The translations under genes were made by a program, and so were the position numbers. Positions 49,538 through 57,937 of a stretch of 64,000 nt of DNA are shown piece by piece. A model generated the notes under the pieces. The model did no database searches and had not been told where the DNA came from. It saw only the letters and a program-made list of their open reading frames with translations. The stretch spans positions 124,001 to 188,000 of the forward strand of contig NZ_JARVSC010000004.1 of NCBI RefSeq assembly GCF_030209375.1, written 5' to 3'. The stretch's first letter is position 1; each line of letters starts with the position of its first letter. This stretch comes from Plantibacter sp. ME-Dv--P-122b (lineage in GTDB: Bacteria > Actinomycetota > Actinomycetes > Actinomycetales > Microbacteriaceae).

Positions 49538-50857
49538 ATGGACACGGCTGCAATCGCGGGTAACACGGCATGGCTCCTGACGGCGGTGGTGGCCGTGGCA
49601 CTCATGCTGCCCGGCCTGGCGATGTTCTACGGCGGGATGGTCAGCCGTCGCGTCACCATGAACATGATGATGATGATCTTCGCGTCGTTCTGCCTCGTCG
49701 GGATCCTCTGGGTGGCCTTCGGCTACTCGATGGTCTTCGGGGACAGCCTCGGCGGCCTCGGCATCGTCGGCGACCCCACCGAGTACCCGGGCCTCGGTCA
49801 GTTGCTCGTCGCGCCCGAGGGGAGCACGCTGCCGCCGCTGGCGCTCGCCGCACTCCACCTGATGTTCGCCGGTCTGACGATCGGGATCGTCGCCGGAGCG
49901 GCCGCCGGTCGGATGAAGTTCAGCGCGTGGATGGTCTTCGCCGGCGTCTGGTCGACGCTCGTCTACTTCCCGGTCGCGCACTGGGTCTTCGCCTTCGACT
50001 CCGCTGACGGCAGCGTGCAGGGCGGGTGGCTCGCCAACACGATCGGCTCGATCGACTACGCCGGCAGCACCGCGATCCACGTCAACTCCGGGGTCGCCGC
50101 ACTCGCCCTCGCCATCGTCCTGGGCAAGCGGAACGGCTTCCCGTCGCAGCCCAAGGCCCACAGCCTCCCGCTCACGCTCCTCGGTGCCGGCCTGCTCTTC
50201 GTCGGTTGGATCGGCTTCGACGGCAGCGCCCTCGGTGCCGCCGACAACAACGCCGCCGTCGCCGTCTTCAACACCGTCGCCGCGACCTGCGCGGGCGTCA
50301 TCGTCTGGCTCGTCGTCGAGAAGCTGCGCGACGGTCACCCCACCACCCTCGGTGCATGCTCGGGCGCGATCGCCGCACTCGTCGCCATCACGCCGTCCTG
50401 CGGTGCGGTCACCCCGCTCGGCTCGCTCGCGATCGGTGCCGCCGCAGCGGTCGTCTGCTACTTCGCGGTCAGCCTCAAGCTCCGCCTCGGCTTCGACGAC
50501 GCGCTCGACGTCACCGCGCTGCACTTCGTCGGCGGTGTCGTCGGTGGCCTCCTCATCGGTGTCCTCGCGGTGCCGCTCGCGCCGAGCGGTGGAGAGGGGC
50601 TCCTCGCGGGCGGTGGCTTCCTGCTCCTGGGCAAGCAGGCGCTCGCGATCGTCGCCGTCTTCGTCTACACCTTCTCCATCACCTGGGTGCTCGCGAAGGT
50701 GCTCGACAAGACGATGGGCATCCGCGTGTCGGCCGAGACGGAGGCGCAGGGCCTCGACGTCGTCCTCCACGCCGAGAACGCGTATGAGATCAGCACGCAC
50801 GAGGCCCTCGCCCCGCGTGGGCACGCCGAACCGAAGGTCCCGGCCGTCGTCGACTAG
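49538..50857 (+). CDS. amt: Ammonium channel Amt
   Basis: The 439-residue protein has eleven predicted helices and the channel His pair: AIHVNSGVAAL and LHFVGGVVGG. MFYGGMVSRR near the N-terminus is typical. ATG 49538 follows GGAGGT; the open frame 45 bases upstream overlaps the control sites. There is no glnK or glnD neighbour, unlike most actinobacterial amt operons. Confidence 0.92.
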   Translation: MDTAAIAGNTAWLLTAVVAVALMLPGLAMFYGGMVSRRVTMNMMMMIFASFCLVGILWVAFGYSMVFGDSLGGLGIVGDPTEYPGLGQLLVAPEGSTLPPLALAALHLMFAGLTIGIVAGAAAGRMKFSAWMVFAGVWSTLVYFPVAHWVFAFDSADGSVQGGWLANTIGSIDYAGSTAIHVNSGVAALALAIVLGKRNGFPSQPKAHSLPLTLLGAGLLFVGWIGFDGSALGAADNNAAVAVFNTVAATCAGVIVWLVVEKLRDGHPTTLGACSGAIAALVAITPSCGAVTPLGSLAIGAAAAVVCYFAVSLKLRLGFDDALDVTALHFVGGVVGGLLIGVLAVPLAPSGGEGLLAGGGFLLLGKQALAIVAVFVYTFSITWVLAKVLDKTMGIRVSAETEAQGLDVVLHAENAYEISTHEALAPRGHAEPKVPAVVD

Positions 50858-50884
50858 GACCGGTACCGACGAGGACGGGCACCG

Positions 50885-50970
50885 ACGGCGCCGCAGAACA
50901 CCACCGGGGTAGGGGGTCCGCGATACCCCAGGGTGATGCTGCGGCGCCGTCCGCTTCGTAGCGTCGGAGC
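50885..50970 (+). promoter_or_regulatory. Control region of the DedA-kinase-regulator operon
   Basis: ACGGCGCCGCAG (50885-50896) and CTGCGGCGCCGT (50939-50950) form a perfect 12-bp inverted repeat. Between them lies ACCCCAGGGT (50925-50934), also found as ACCCCTGGGT before the acyltransferase gene at 53574-53583. GGGTGATG and TTCGTAGC are likewise shared by both promoters. Confidence 0.45.
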
Positions 50971-51651
50971 ATGGACGTCATCAACGAGCTCATCCTCAAC
51001 GCAGTGACCTCACCGTGGCTGTACGTGGTGATGTTCGCGACCGCGGTCATCGACGGGTTCTTCCCGCCGATCCCGAGCGAGACGGTGCTCGTCGCCGCGG
51101 CAGCCGTCGCGGTCTCGACCGGCGGATCGAACGTCCTGCTCCTCTGCGCCGTCGCGGCCGTGGGTGCGGCGATCGGCGACAACATCGCCTACCTCATCGG
51201 CCGTGGGGTCGGCACGACGCGCTTCGCGTGGATGCGGCGTCCCCGGATCGCGGCGGCCTTCGACCGGGCAGGGCGGACGCTCGGGCGTCGCGGCGCCCCG
51301 CTGATCCTCGGGGCGCGGTACATCCCGGTCGGCCGCGTCGTGGTCAACATGTCCGCGGGTGCCCTCCGATACCCGTGGCGACGGTTCCTGCCGCTCAGTG
51401 TCATCGGGGGAGTGACCTGGGCCGCTTACAGCGCGATCATCGGCGTCGTCGCCGGCAAGCTCTTCGAGGACCAGCCGTTCCTCAGCTCCGTGCTCGGTGT
51501 GGGCGTCGCGCTCGTCCTCGGCCTGGTCGTCGACCGGGTCGCAGCCATCCGTCGTCGTCGCCGTGAGCGGTCCGATACGGCCGCAGACGGGACGCCGGCG
51601 GGACCCGACACCGAGGACCACCCGCCGACCCTGGCGCTGATGGGACAATGA
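50971..51651 (+). CDS. DedA family membrane protein
   Basis: The 226-residue protein has the DedA features FFPPIPSETVLVAAAAVAV, the GDNIAYLIGRGVG helix entry and ARYIPVGRVVVNMSAGALRYPWRRF, with four to five helices. DedA proteins are linked to undecaprenyl-phosphate and phospholipid translocation. Its stop overlaps the histidine kinase start as ATGA, tying it to the two-component system. Confidence 0.87.
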   Translation: MDVINELILNAVTSPWLYVVMFATAVIDGFFPPIPSETVLVAAAAVAVSTGGSNVLLLCAVAAVGAAIGDNIAYLIGRGVGTTRFAWMRRPRIAAAFDRAGRTLGRRGAPLILGARYIPVGRVVVNMSAGALRYPWRRFLPLSVIGGVTWAAYSAIIGVVAGKLFEDQPFLSSVLGVGVALVLGLVVDRVAAIRRRRRERSDTAADGTPAGPDTEDHPPTLALMGQ

Positions 51652-52895
51652 CCCTCATGGATCGGACGGCGCGCGGCACCTCCCGCCGCACCGTCGGACT
51701 CTTCGTCCTCGCGGGTGTCGGCGTCGTCCTGCTGAGCGTCCTCGTTCCGATCCAGAGCCTCCTCTACGGCACCGTGCTCCCGGCGTCGTTCCTCCTCGGA
51801 GCCGCGATCTGCGGCGCTCCACTGTTGTCCGTCGTACTCCCACGCGTCGCGATCGTGCTGTTCTCCGCTGCGGCCTTCGTCCTTCCGCTGGTCGCCTCGC
51901 CCGACCACGATCCGATCTGGCCATGGCCGTGGTCGGTGCCCGCGCTCATCGCCTTCGCCGTGTTCATCGGCGTCGTCACCTTCCTCCACGGCTGGCTGCA
52001 CGGGCTCATCCCATTGCTCGTGAACATCGCCGGCTCGCTCGTCGCGGCGTTGCTCGTCCCCGCCGCCGCCGACGCGACCGTCATGACCGCCGACCTCATC
52101 GTCGCCTCCTCCGTCGCGGCGGCGGCGTACCTCGTGGCGCTGCTCCTCTCCGGCCGCGTGCGGGTGGGCCAGGAGCTCACCCGAGAGCGCGAGATCTCCG
52201 CCGCCGAGCAGTCCCGGCGCGTGCTCGTCGAGGAGCGCACCCGGATCGCCCGCGAGCTCCACGACGTCGTTGCGCACAGCATGTCCGTGATCCAGGTACA
52301 GGCGTCGACGGCGAGGTACCGTGTGCCCGGCCTCGCCGAGGACGCCGCAGCGGAGTTCGACGACATCGCAGCCACCGCGCGGGGCTCGCTCGTCGAGATG
52401 CGCCGTCTGCTCGGCGTGCTGCGCACCGAGGACCAGGTCGCCGAGCTCGCGCCGCAACAGGGCATCGACGACCTCCCGGCGCTCGCCGACGGCCTGCGTC
52501 GCGTGGGCGCCGACATCACCCTCTCGATGGACCGCGGCGACGAGGGCGTCCTCCCCGTCCCGCCGACCGTGCAGATCGCAGCGTTCCGCATCGTGCAGGA
52601 GGCGATGAGCAACGCGGTCCGACACGCACCGGGCGCGCCCATCGTCGTCGACGTCCGGGTCGATGCGACCGCGGTGCGGCTGCGCATCCACAATGGCCTT
52701 GCACAGACCCCGGGCGAGCATGGCGCCGGACACGGTCTCCGCGGCATGCTCGAACGCGCAGCCCTCCTCGATGGCGCCCTCGACGCCGGCCCCGACGGCG
52801 CAGGCGGCTGGCTCGTGACGGCCGTGCTGCCCACCGGCGAGCCGACCTCGACGCCACCCCGCCCCCGATCCAGCTCGACGAAGGACCGCCTGTGA
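51648..52895 (+). CDS. Sensor histidine kinase (HisKA_3/NarL partner type)
   Basis: The 415-residue protein has four to five N-terminal helices (LFVLAGVGVVLLSVLV onward) with no large sensor domain, suggesting envelope sensing within the membrane. The phospho-acceptor motif is RIARELHDVVAHSMSVI, and the ATPase lid shows VQEAMSNAVRHAPGA and GHGLRGMLERA. It overlaps both neighbours by four bases, between DedA and the response regulator. Confidence 0.9.
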   Translation: MTLMDRTARGTSRRTVGLFVLAGVGVVLLSVLVPIQSLLYGTVLPASFLLGAAICGAPLLSVVLPRVAIVLFSAAAFVLPLVASPDHDPIWPWPWSVPALIAFAVFIGVVTFLHGWLHGLIPLLVNIAGSLVAALLVPAAADATVMTADLIVASSVAAAAYLVALLLSGRVRVGQELTREREISAAEQSRRVLVEERTRIARELHDVVAHSMSVIQVQASTARYRVPGLAEDAAAEFDDIAATARGSLVEMRRLLGVLRTEDQVAELAPQQGIDDLPALADGLRRVGADITLSMDRGDEGVLPVPPTVQIAAFRIVQEAMSNAVRHAPGAPIVVDVRVDATAVRLRIHNGLAQTPGEHGAGHGLRGMLERAALLDGALDAGPDGAGGWLVTAVLPTGEPTSTPPRPRSSSTKDRL

Positions 52896-53548
52896 CCATC
52901 GACGTCCTCATCGCCGACGACCAGGCTATGGTCCGAGCCGGGTTCGCCGCGCTCCTCGACGCCCACGACGGGATCCGGGTGACGGGGCAGGCCGCGAACG
53001 GTGCCGAAGCGGTCACACTGTCGGCGCGCCTCGATCCCGACGTCATCCTCATGGACGTGCGCATGCCCGAGCTCGACGGCATCGAGGCCACGAAGCGCAT
53101 CCTCGGCCCAGGCTATCCGGCGGCGAAGGTCCCTCGCATCATCATGCTCACCACCTTCGACATCGACGACTACGTCTACGACGCCCTGCAGGCCGGCGCG
53201 AGCGGCTTCCTCCTCAAGGACGCCCTGCCCGAGGACCTCGTTCACGCCGTGCGGGTGGTCGCTGCCGGTGACGCGCTGCTGGCCCCCAGCGTCACCCGCC
53301 GGATGATCGCGCAGTTCGCCGCGCAGAAGCCCCGCGCCTCGCATGGCACCGCGCGGCTGGCGGAACTCACCGAGCGCGAGCGCGAGGTGCTCGTCCTCAT
53401 CGGCCATGGTCGGTCGAACAGCGAGATCGCCGCGACCCTGTTCATCGCGGAACAGACCGTGAAGACCCATGTCGCCAAGGTCGGCGCGCGCGACCGCGTG
53501 CAGGCCGTGATCTTCGCCTACGACACCGGACTCGTCGCCCCGTCCTGA
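52892..53548 (+). CDS. NarL/FixJ response regulator with shortened DNA-binding helix
   Basis: The 218-residue protein has a receiver domain (ADDQAMVRAGF, phospho-Asp in VILMDVRMPELDG) and a LuxR-type HTH (LTEREREVLVLIGHGRSNSEIAATLFIAEQTVKTHV). The recognition helix normally continues as HV-GRVL-KLG-RDRVQ in close relatives; here it reads THVAKVGARDRVQ, four residues shorter. The deletion is 12 bases in frame near 53478. DNA binding may be impaired or altered. It starts with a GTG overlapping the kinase stop. Confidence 0.88.
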   Translation: MTIDVLIADDQAMVRAGFAALLDAHDGIRVTGQAANGAEAVTLSARLDPDVILMDVRMPELDGIEATKRILGPGYPAAKVPRIIMLTTFDIDDYVYDALQAGASGFLLKDALPEDLVHAVRVVAAGDALLAPSVTRRMIAQFAAQKPRASHGTARLAELTEREREVLVLIGHGRSNSEIAATLFIAEQTVKTHVAKVGARDRVQAVIFAYDTGLVAPS

Positions 53549-53573
53549 CCCGGACTCCGCGCATCGGTGCCTC

Positions 53574-53652
53574 ACCCCTGGGTACGGGGCGCGACGACAC
53601 CGCCGGGTGATGTGCCCTCGGGTGCCGCGTTCGTAACCTCCTCGGACATCAC
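53574..53652 (+). promoter_or_regulatory. Control region upstream of the acyltransferase gene
   Basis: ACCCCTGGGT (53574-53583), then GGGTGATG and TTCGTAAC, mirror elements before the DedA operon. A response-regulator target site is the simplest reading. GAGGAGGA lies just before the ATG at 53667. Confidence 0.42.
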
Positions 53653-53666
53653 CGAGGAGGACCGTC

Positions 53667-55772
53667 ATGGCCATCACCCACGCAGCACCGATCGACGCTA
53701 GACCCGATCGCGCCAGACCGGTCAGCACCGGGCCCGATCGCACCCTGGGTGCACGTGACCGCGGGATCGACCTCGTGCGTGCCTGTTGCATCATCGGGGT
53801 CGTCGTCCTGCACGCGATGATGGTCGGCGTGACGGTGACCTCCGCCGGCCCCGTGTTCGAGAATGCGAGTGATGGCACCGCCTGGATCGCCCCGCTCAGC
53901 TGGGTCCTGCAGGTCATGCCGCTCTTCTTCGTCATCGGCGGGTTCGCAGGCCTGCTCGCGTATCGACGCCACCGGTCGCACGGTGCGCCGGCCTCGGCGT
54001 TCGTCGCCGCGCGGCTCCATCGCCTGTTGCTCCCCGCGGTCGTCACCATCGGCTGTGTGGGAGCCGCCCTCGCGGCGCTGACGCTGGCCGGTGTCCCCGC
54101 CGACCTCGTCGCCACGGCCGGTTTCCGGTTCGGGCAGCCGCTCTGGTTCCTCGGCGTCTTCCTGCTCTGTCAGGCATTGCTGCCTGCGCTCGCCGCCGCC
54201 CACGAGCGCGCCCCGATCCGGTCGATCGTGTCGCTCGTCACCGCCGCCGTGCTGGTCGACGTCCTGCGCGCGGCCACGGGTGTCGACGCCCTCGGATTCA
54301 TCAATCTCGTCCTCGTCTGGACCGCGCTCCAGCAACTCGGGTTCTTCCTGGCGGACGGTTCGATCGGCGCCCTCAACCGGAGTGTCCGGGCGCTTGCCGG
54401 TGTCGGGGCGGTCGTCGTCCTCGTGCTCACCTGGTGGGCCGGCCTCTACTCCAGCGACCTCATCGCGAACATCAACCCGCCCACCGCGGCGCTGCTCCTC
54501 GTCGGCGTCGCCCACACGGCACTGCTGTCGCTCGTCCGCGAACGACTCACTCGGCTGAGCGCGCGTCGCCGGGTCGCGTTCGTCACCGACGTCGTCACTC
54601 GTCGCGCCATGACGATCTACCTCTGGCACATGCCGGTGCTCCTCGCCATGGCCGGCGCGTCCGCCGTGTTCGCGCTGACGACCGGCGTCGCCCTCCCCGC
54701 GCCGGACAGCCTCGGTTGGTGGCTCGGACGGCCCCTGTGGCTGGCGGTGGCACTGACGCTCACCGCCCTGGTCGCGACGGTGTTCGCCCGCGTCGAGGCC
54801 GTTCAGACGCCGATCGCGAGCCAGTCGCGTGGCAGGATCACGGTCGCCGTCCTCCTCGGGCTTGCTGCAGTGGTGCTCCTCCTCGTGGCCGGCACGTCGG
54901 TGACCACGGCGACGCTCGCCGTGCTCTTGATCGTCGGTGCACTTCGTGTCCCCGGCACCGGCCGAGCTTGCGACCTGAGACGTCAGCCCATCGGTGCCGG
55001 CGCCGCGTCGGGAGCGGTAGCGGGTCCCGGGAGGATCTCGCGCAGCAGGTCGTCGATGGTCACGACGCCCAGGAGGCTGGTGCCCTCGGTCACGATCGCC
55101 AGTTGGACACGACCCCGTCGCATCCGTGCCAGAGCATCATGGGCGGACACGTCCGGAGCGAGCGTGAGCGGGTTGCGGGCGATGTCCGCCGCGGAAGTGC
55201 CGGGGTCGGCGGACAGTGTGTCGCGAACGTGCACGACGCGGCAGTCCGCTCCGGTTCCGAGCAGGATGCGCAAGTGGCCCGATGCCGCCGCCACCGCCTG
55301 CACGTCAGCGATCGACGCGGACGCCGGCACCGAGGTGGGTGTCCGGTCGGTCTGGACGATGTCGCCGACGGTCAGCGTCCCTAGCCCGATCGCGCGCACG
55401 ATCGGCTCCGAGTACTGCACGTCCAGGGTGCCGGCCGCGCGCGAGTGCGCGACGAGTTCGCGAATGGTCTCGGCGTCCTGGCCGCCGGCTGCCGCCTTCT
55501 CGACCGGTTCGACACCGGACGCTCGAACGAGGCGGTTGGCCAGATGGTTGATCCAGAGGAGGAACGGACGGAGCGGCCAGGTGAGCGCGCGGGCGAGGGG
55601 CGCGGTCGATTTCGCGGCGAGTTCCGGATGCGCGATCGCCCATGACTTCGGGGCCATCTCTCCGATCACGAGGTGGAGGAACGTCACCACGATGAGCGCG
55701 AGCATGAACGCGAGCACGTCCGCGAGCACCGCGGGGAGCCCCCACTGGGCGAGGACGGGCGAGAGCGCGTAG
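53667..55772 (+). CDS. Acyltransferase family 3 membrane protein, reading frame lacks its native stop
   Basis: Residues 1 to about 432 are a ten-helix acyltransferase 3 protein (RDRGIDLVRACCIIGVVVLHA near the start, YLWHMPVLLAM late). Such proteins O-acylate sugars or peptidoglycan-linked polymers. Homology-like sequence ends near 54960, but the frame stays open to 55772, running 790 bases antisense over the next CorC gene. A TGA at 54976-54978 lies one base out of frame. A small indel near the 3' end, in the genome or the sequence, is likely. The true domain is 53667 to about 54975. Probable target of the preceding two-component system. Confidence 0.72.
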   Translation: MAITHAAPIDARPDRARPVSTGPDRTLGARDRGIDLVRACCIIGVVVLHAMMVGVTVTSAGPVFENASDGTAWIAPLSWVLQVMPLFFVIGGFAGLLAYRRHRSHGAPASAFVAARLHRLLLPAVVTIGCVGAALAALTLAGVPADLVATAGFRFGQPLWFLGVFLLCQALLPALAAAHERAPIRSIVSLVTAAVLVDVLRAATGVDALGFINLVLVWTALQQLGFFLADGSIGALNRSVRALAGVGAVVVLVLTWWAGLYSSDLIANINPPTAALLLVGVAHTALLSLVRERLTRLSARRRVAFVTDVVTRRAMTIYLWHMPVLLAMAGASAVFALTTGVALPAPDSLGWWLGRPLWLAVALTLTALVATVFARVEAVQTPIASQSRGRITVAVLLGLAAVVLLLVAGTSVTTATLAVLLIVGALRVPGTGRACDLRRQPIGAGAASGAVAGPGRISRSRSSMVTTPRRLVPSVTIASWTRPRRIRARASWADTSGASVSGLRAMSAAEVPGSADSVSRTCTTRQSAPVPSRMRKWPDAAATACTSAIDADAGTEVGVRSVWTMSPTVSVPSPIARTIGSEYCTSRVPAARECATSSRMVSASWPPAAAFSTGSTPDARTRRLARWLIQRRNGRSGQVSARARGAVDFAASSGCAIAHDFGAISPITRWRNVTTMSASMNASTSASTAGSPHWARTGESA

Positions 55773-56017
55773 TCGATCGCGGGCTTGGTGATCGCACCGA
55801 GCAGGAAGGTGCAGGCGGTGATGCCCAGTTGTGCGAAGGCGAGCATCACGGTGAGCTCGTTCATGCCTCGCAGAGCGGCTCGCGCAGCGGAGCTCCGATT
55901 CGCCTCCACCTCGAGGCGGTGTCGTCGAGCGGCGAGGAGCGCGAACTCGACGATGACGAAGAAGGCGCTCGCGATGATGAGCGCCACAGTGATGATCGTG
56001 ACCAGCCACCAGCTCAT
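54983..56017 (-). CDS. CNNM/CorC-type transporter (HlyC/CorC family), second copy
   Basis: The 344-residue protein has the CNNM membrane domain (VEFALLAARRHRLEVEANRSSAARAALRG, FAQLGITACTFLLG, LHLVIGEMAPKSWAIAHPE) and a CBS pair (MRRGRVQLAIVTEGTSLLGVVTIDDLL). It lacks the C-terminal CorC/HlyC domain, so it is shorter than its upstream neighbour. Its ATG overlaps that gene's stop as ATGA. The pair probably exports magnesium or cobalt ions. Confidence 0.9.
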   Translation of the reverse strand: MSWWLVTIITVALIIASAFFVIVEFALLAARRHRLEVEANRSSAARAALRGMNELTVMLAFAQLGITACTFLLGAITKPAIDYALSPVLAQWGLPAVLADVLAFMLALIVVTFLHLVIGEMAPKSWAIAHPELAAKSTAPLARALTWPLRPFLLWINHLANRLVRASGVEPVEKAAAGGQDAETIRELVAHSRAAGTLDVQYSEPIVRAIGLGTLTVGDIVQTDRTPTSVPASASIADVQAVAAASGHLRILLGTGADCRVVHVRDTLSADPGTSAADIARNPLTLAPDVSAHDALARMRRGRVQLAIVTEGTSLLGVVTIDDLLREILPGPATAPDAAPAPMG

Positions 56018-57414
56018 CGGGTCGCCTCCTCGTCGATGATCCTGGTCGTGGCATCGTCCCCGTCGGGGTCCACTTCGATCAGGTGTGCGGTCACCCGTGA
56101 GGGGACGAGCCGCTCGACCTCGGTGACCTCGAGGTCGAGCGAGCGCTGCACGCGGAGGCCCTCCACGGTCTCCGACGGACGCTCGGGCAGGGCGATCCGG
56201 ACGATGGTCCCGACCTCGAGGAGGTCACCGTGTCTGCTGATGGCGAGACCGGCGATCGTCTCGGCCTCCTCACGCGGCAGGTCCTGGCCGATGACGCGCT
56301 CGACCTCGTCCAAGTGGATGTCGCCTGGCAGGGACCATCGCCCCGACCCGAGGTCGGCGATGCCGACGCCGACGGAATCGTGTTCGTCGGAGATCTCTCC
56401 GACCACCTCCTCAGTCAGATCCTCGATCGTCAGGATGCCGTCGAAGTTGCCGTACTCGTCGACGACGCAGGCGAGTTCGTTGCGCGTCCGTCGCATCCGG
56501 TCCAGCGCCACCGGGAGCAGCATGGTCGTCGGTAGGATCACTGCCGGCCGCATCACGCTCGACACCGCGGTGTCGTCCGGGTGGGGCTCGCGCAGGAGGT
56601 CGATCAGTTCGACCACGCCGAGGGGTGTGTCCTCGTCGCCGATGACCGGATAGCGCGTGTGACCGGTGCTCATCAGTGCGCGGACCTCACCCACCGTCGT
56701 GTCCGGCGGGATCGAGTCGACGCGGGATCGCGGCACCATCGCATGCTCGACGTCGCGCTGTGGGAAGTCGAGGATGCGGTCGATGACGATGGAGAGCTCG
56801 TCGGGGAGGTCGCCGCTCGCGCGGGACTCGGCGACGATCGACTCGAGGTCCTTCGCAGTCGCGCTCTCGTCGACATCCTCGAGCGGCTCGATCCGCAGCA
56901 ACCGCAGGAGGGCGTTCGCCGCCTTGTCGAACACGGTGATGAGGCCGCCGAAGATCAGGAGGTAGATGCGCGTCGGCACCGCGACTGCGCGAGCCAACGG
57001 TTCAGGGTTGGCGATCGCGAGGTTCTTCGGGTACAGCTCGCCGAACACCATCGTCACGACGGTCGCGAGGAGGAGTGCGCCGATCGTGCCGATCAGGACC
57101 GAGGCGACCGGGTCGATCCCCGCTCCGCCCAGGAGGGTGCCGACCGATGCGCCGATGAGCGGTTCAGCGACGTAGCCGATCAGGAGGCCTGTGACCGTGA
57201 TGCCCAGCTGCGCGCCCGAGAGCATGAAGGACGTGCGCTTGGTGATCGCGAGGACCCGCTTCGCCTGCGCGTCACCCTTCTCCGCCTGAACCGTCATGCG
57301 GGTCCGGTCGACGGACATGTAGGCGAACTCCTGGGCGACGAAGAATCCGCACGCGGCGATGATCACCGCGGTCAAGACGACGCCGACAAGCAGTGTCAGC
57401 GCCGCTTCGAGCAT
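56014..57414 (-). CDS. CNNM/CorC-type transporter (HlyC/CorC family), first copy
   Basis: The 466-residue protein has the CNNM membrane domain (VAQEFAYMSVDRTRM, LSGAQLGITVTGLLIGY, VVTMVFGELYPKNLAIANPE) and a CBS pair (RYPVIGDEDTPLGVVELIDLL, LACVVDEYGNFDGILTIEDL). A CorC/HlyC C-terminal domain (WSLPGDIHLDEVERVIGQDLP) follows. It is first in a two-gene operon and its leader can fold over its ribosome site. Confidence 0.92.
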   Translation of the reverse strand: MLEAALTLLVGVVLTAVIIAACGFFVAQEFAYMSVDRTRMTVQAEKGDAQAKRVLAITKRTSFMLSGAQLGITVTGLLIGYVAEPLIGASVGTLLGGAGIDPVASVLIGTIGALLLATVVTMVFGELYPKNLAIANPEPLARAVAVPTRIYLLIFGGLITVFDKAANALLRLLRIEPLEDVDESATAKDLESIVAESRASGDLPDELSIVIDRILDFPQRDVEHAMVPRSRVDSIPPDTTVGEVRALMSTGHTRYPVIGDEDTPLGVVELIDLLREPHPDDTAVSSVMRPAVILPTTMLLPVALDRMRRTRNELACVVDEYGNFDGILTIEDLTEEVVGEISDEHDSVGVGIADLGSGRWSLPGDIHLDEVERVIGQDLPREEAETIAGLAISRHGDLLEVGTIVRIALPERPSETVEGLRVQRSLDLEVTEVERLVPSRVTAHLIEVDPDGDDATTRIIDEEATR

Positions 57415-57419
57415 CTGGA

Positions 57420-57463
57420 CTCACCCCCTCGGCATGCGAGAGGGGTCGATGATCGACCCTCCT
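57420..57463 (-). promoter_or_regulatory. RBS-sequestering leader of the CorC operon
   Basis: On the minus strand CCCCTC (57445-57440) can pair with GAGGGG (57430-57425), part of the ribosome site GAGGGGGTGA before ATG 57414. A competing hairpin, GGGTCGAT (57459-57452) with ATCGACCC (57450-57443), uses three of the same C residues. The two folds exclude each other, as in a riboswitch expression platform. No known aptamer is recognised upstream. Confidence 0.42.
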
Positions 57464-57542
57464 GGTCGGTGGAGGTGCGATGTCGGCTCACGGGGTTCTT
57501 TCTCGTGGGTCTGCGGGAAGTGGTCACGAGGGTACGCATCCA

Positions 57543-57937
57543 TCATTTGACGGAGCTGTGTGTCACCACTTCGTCAATCGCTCCGACACGGTCGGCACCG
57601 CGCTCCTGCTGGACGCCGAGACCAGCGCGGATCGTCGCGGACAGTGCCGTTCGTCGGCGTTGGTGGACCTCGGGTGCGTCTGCGGATGTGGCGACGACGG
57701 TCATGGACGCCTGCGTTCACGTCGCCGCGGTCGAGATGAGCAGCGCCCAGACGTCGGCCGGGTCGAGGTCGGGGTGGATCGAGCCGGCTCGCTGCTCCGC
57801 CTCGATGTCCCGGAGGTGCTGGAGGTCGTGGTCCTCGGCGATGACATGCGCGTCGAAGACGGCGTCGAACAGCTGGTCCTTGGCGCCGCAATAGGCGTGC
57901 GTACCTCGCCGACATCGACGTCGAGCTCGCCTGACGG
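57543..57937 (-). pseudogene. Decayed TetR family regulator gene
   Basis: In one minus-strand frame I read HAYCGAKDQLFDAVFDAHV, then HLRDIEAEQRAG, then DPADVWALLISTAAT, a stop at 57719-57717, and in the same frame TQASMTVVATSADAPEVHQR and RRTALSATIRAGLG to a stop at 57543. This is the end of a TetR HTH and its ligand domain. The stop fits a Trp TGG to TGA change. The N-terminal HTH is missing or scrambled. It lies directly after the FAD monooxygenase stop and was probably its repressor. Confidence 0.7.

Noticed and set aside
51764-54115. 783-codon frame antisense to the kinase, regulator and acyltransferase genes
   Set aside because: It spans three intact plus-strand genes, lacks motifs and arises from absence of stops in GC-rich DNA.
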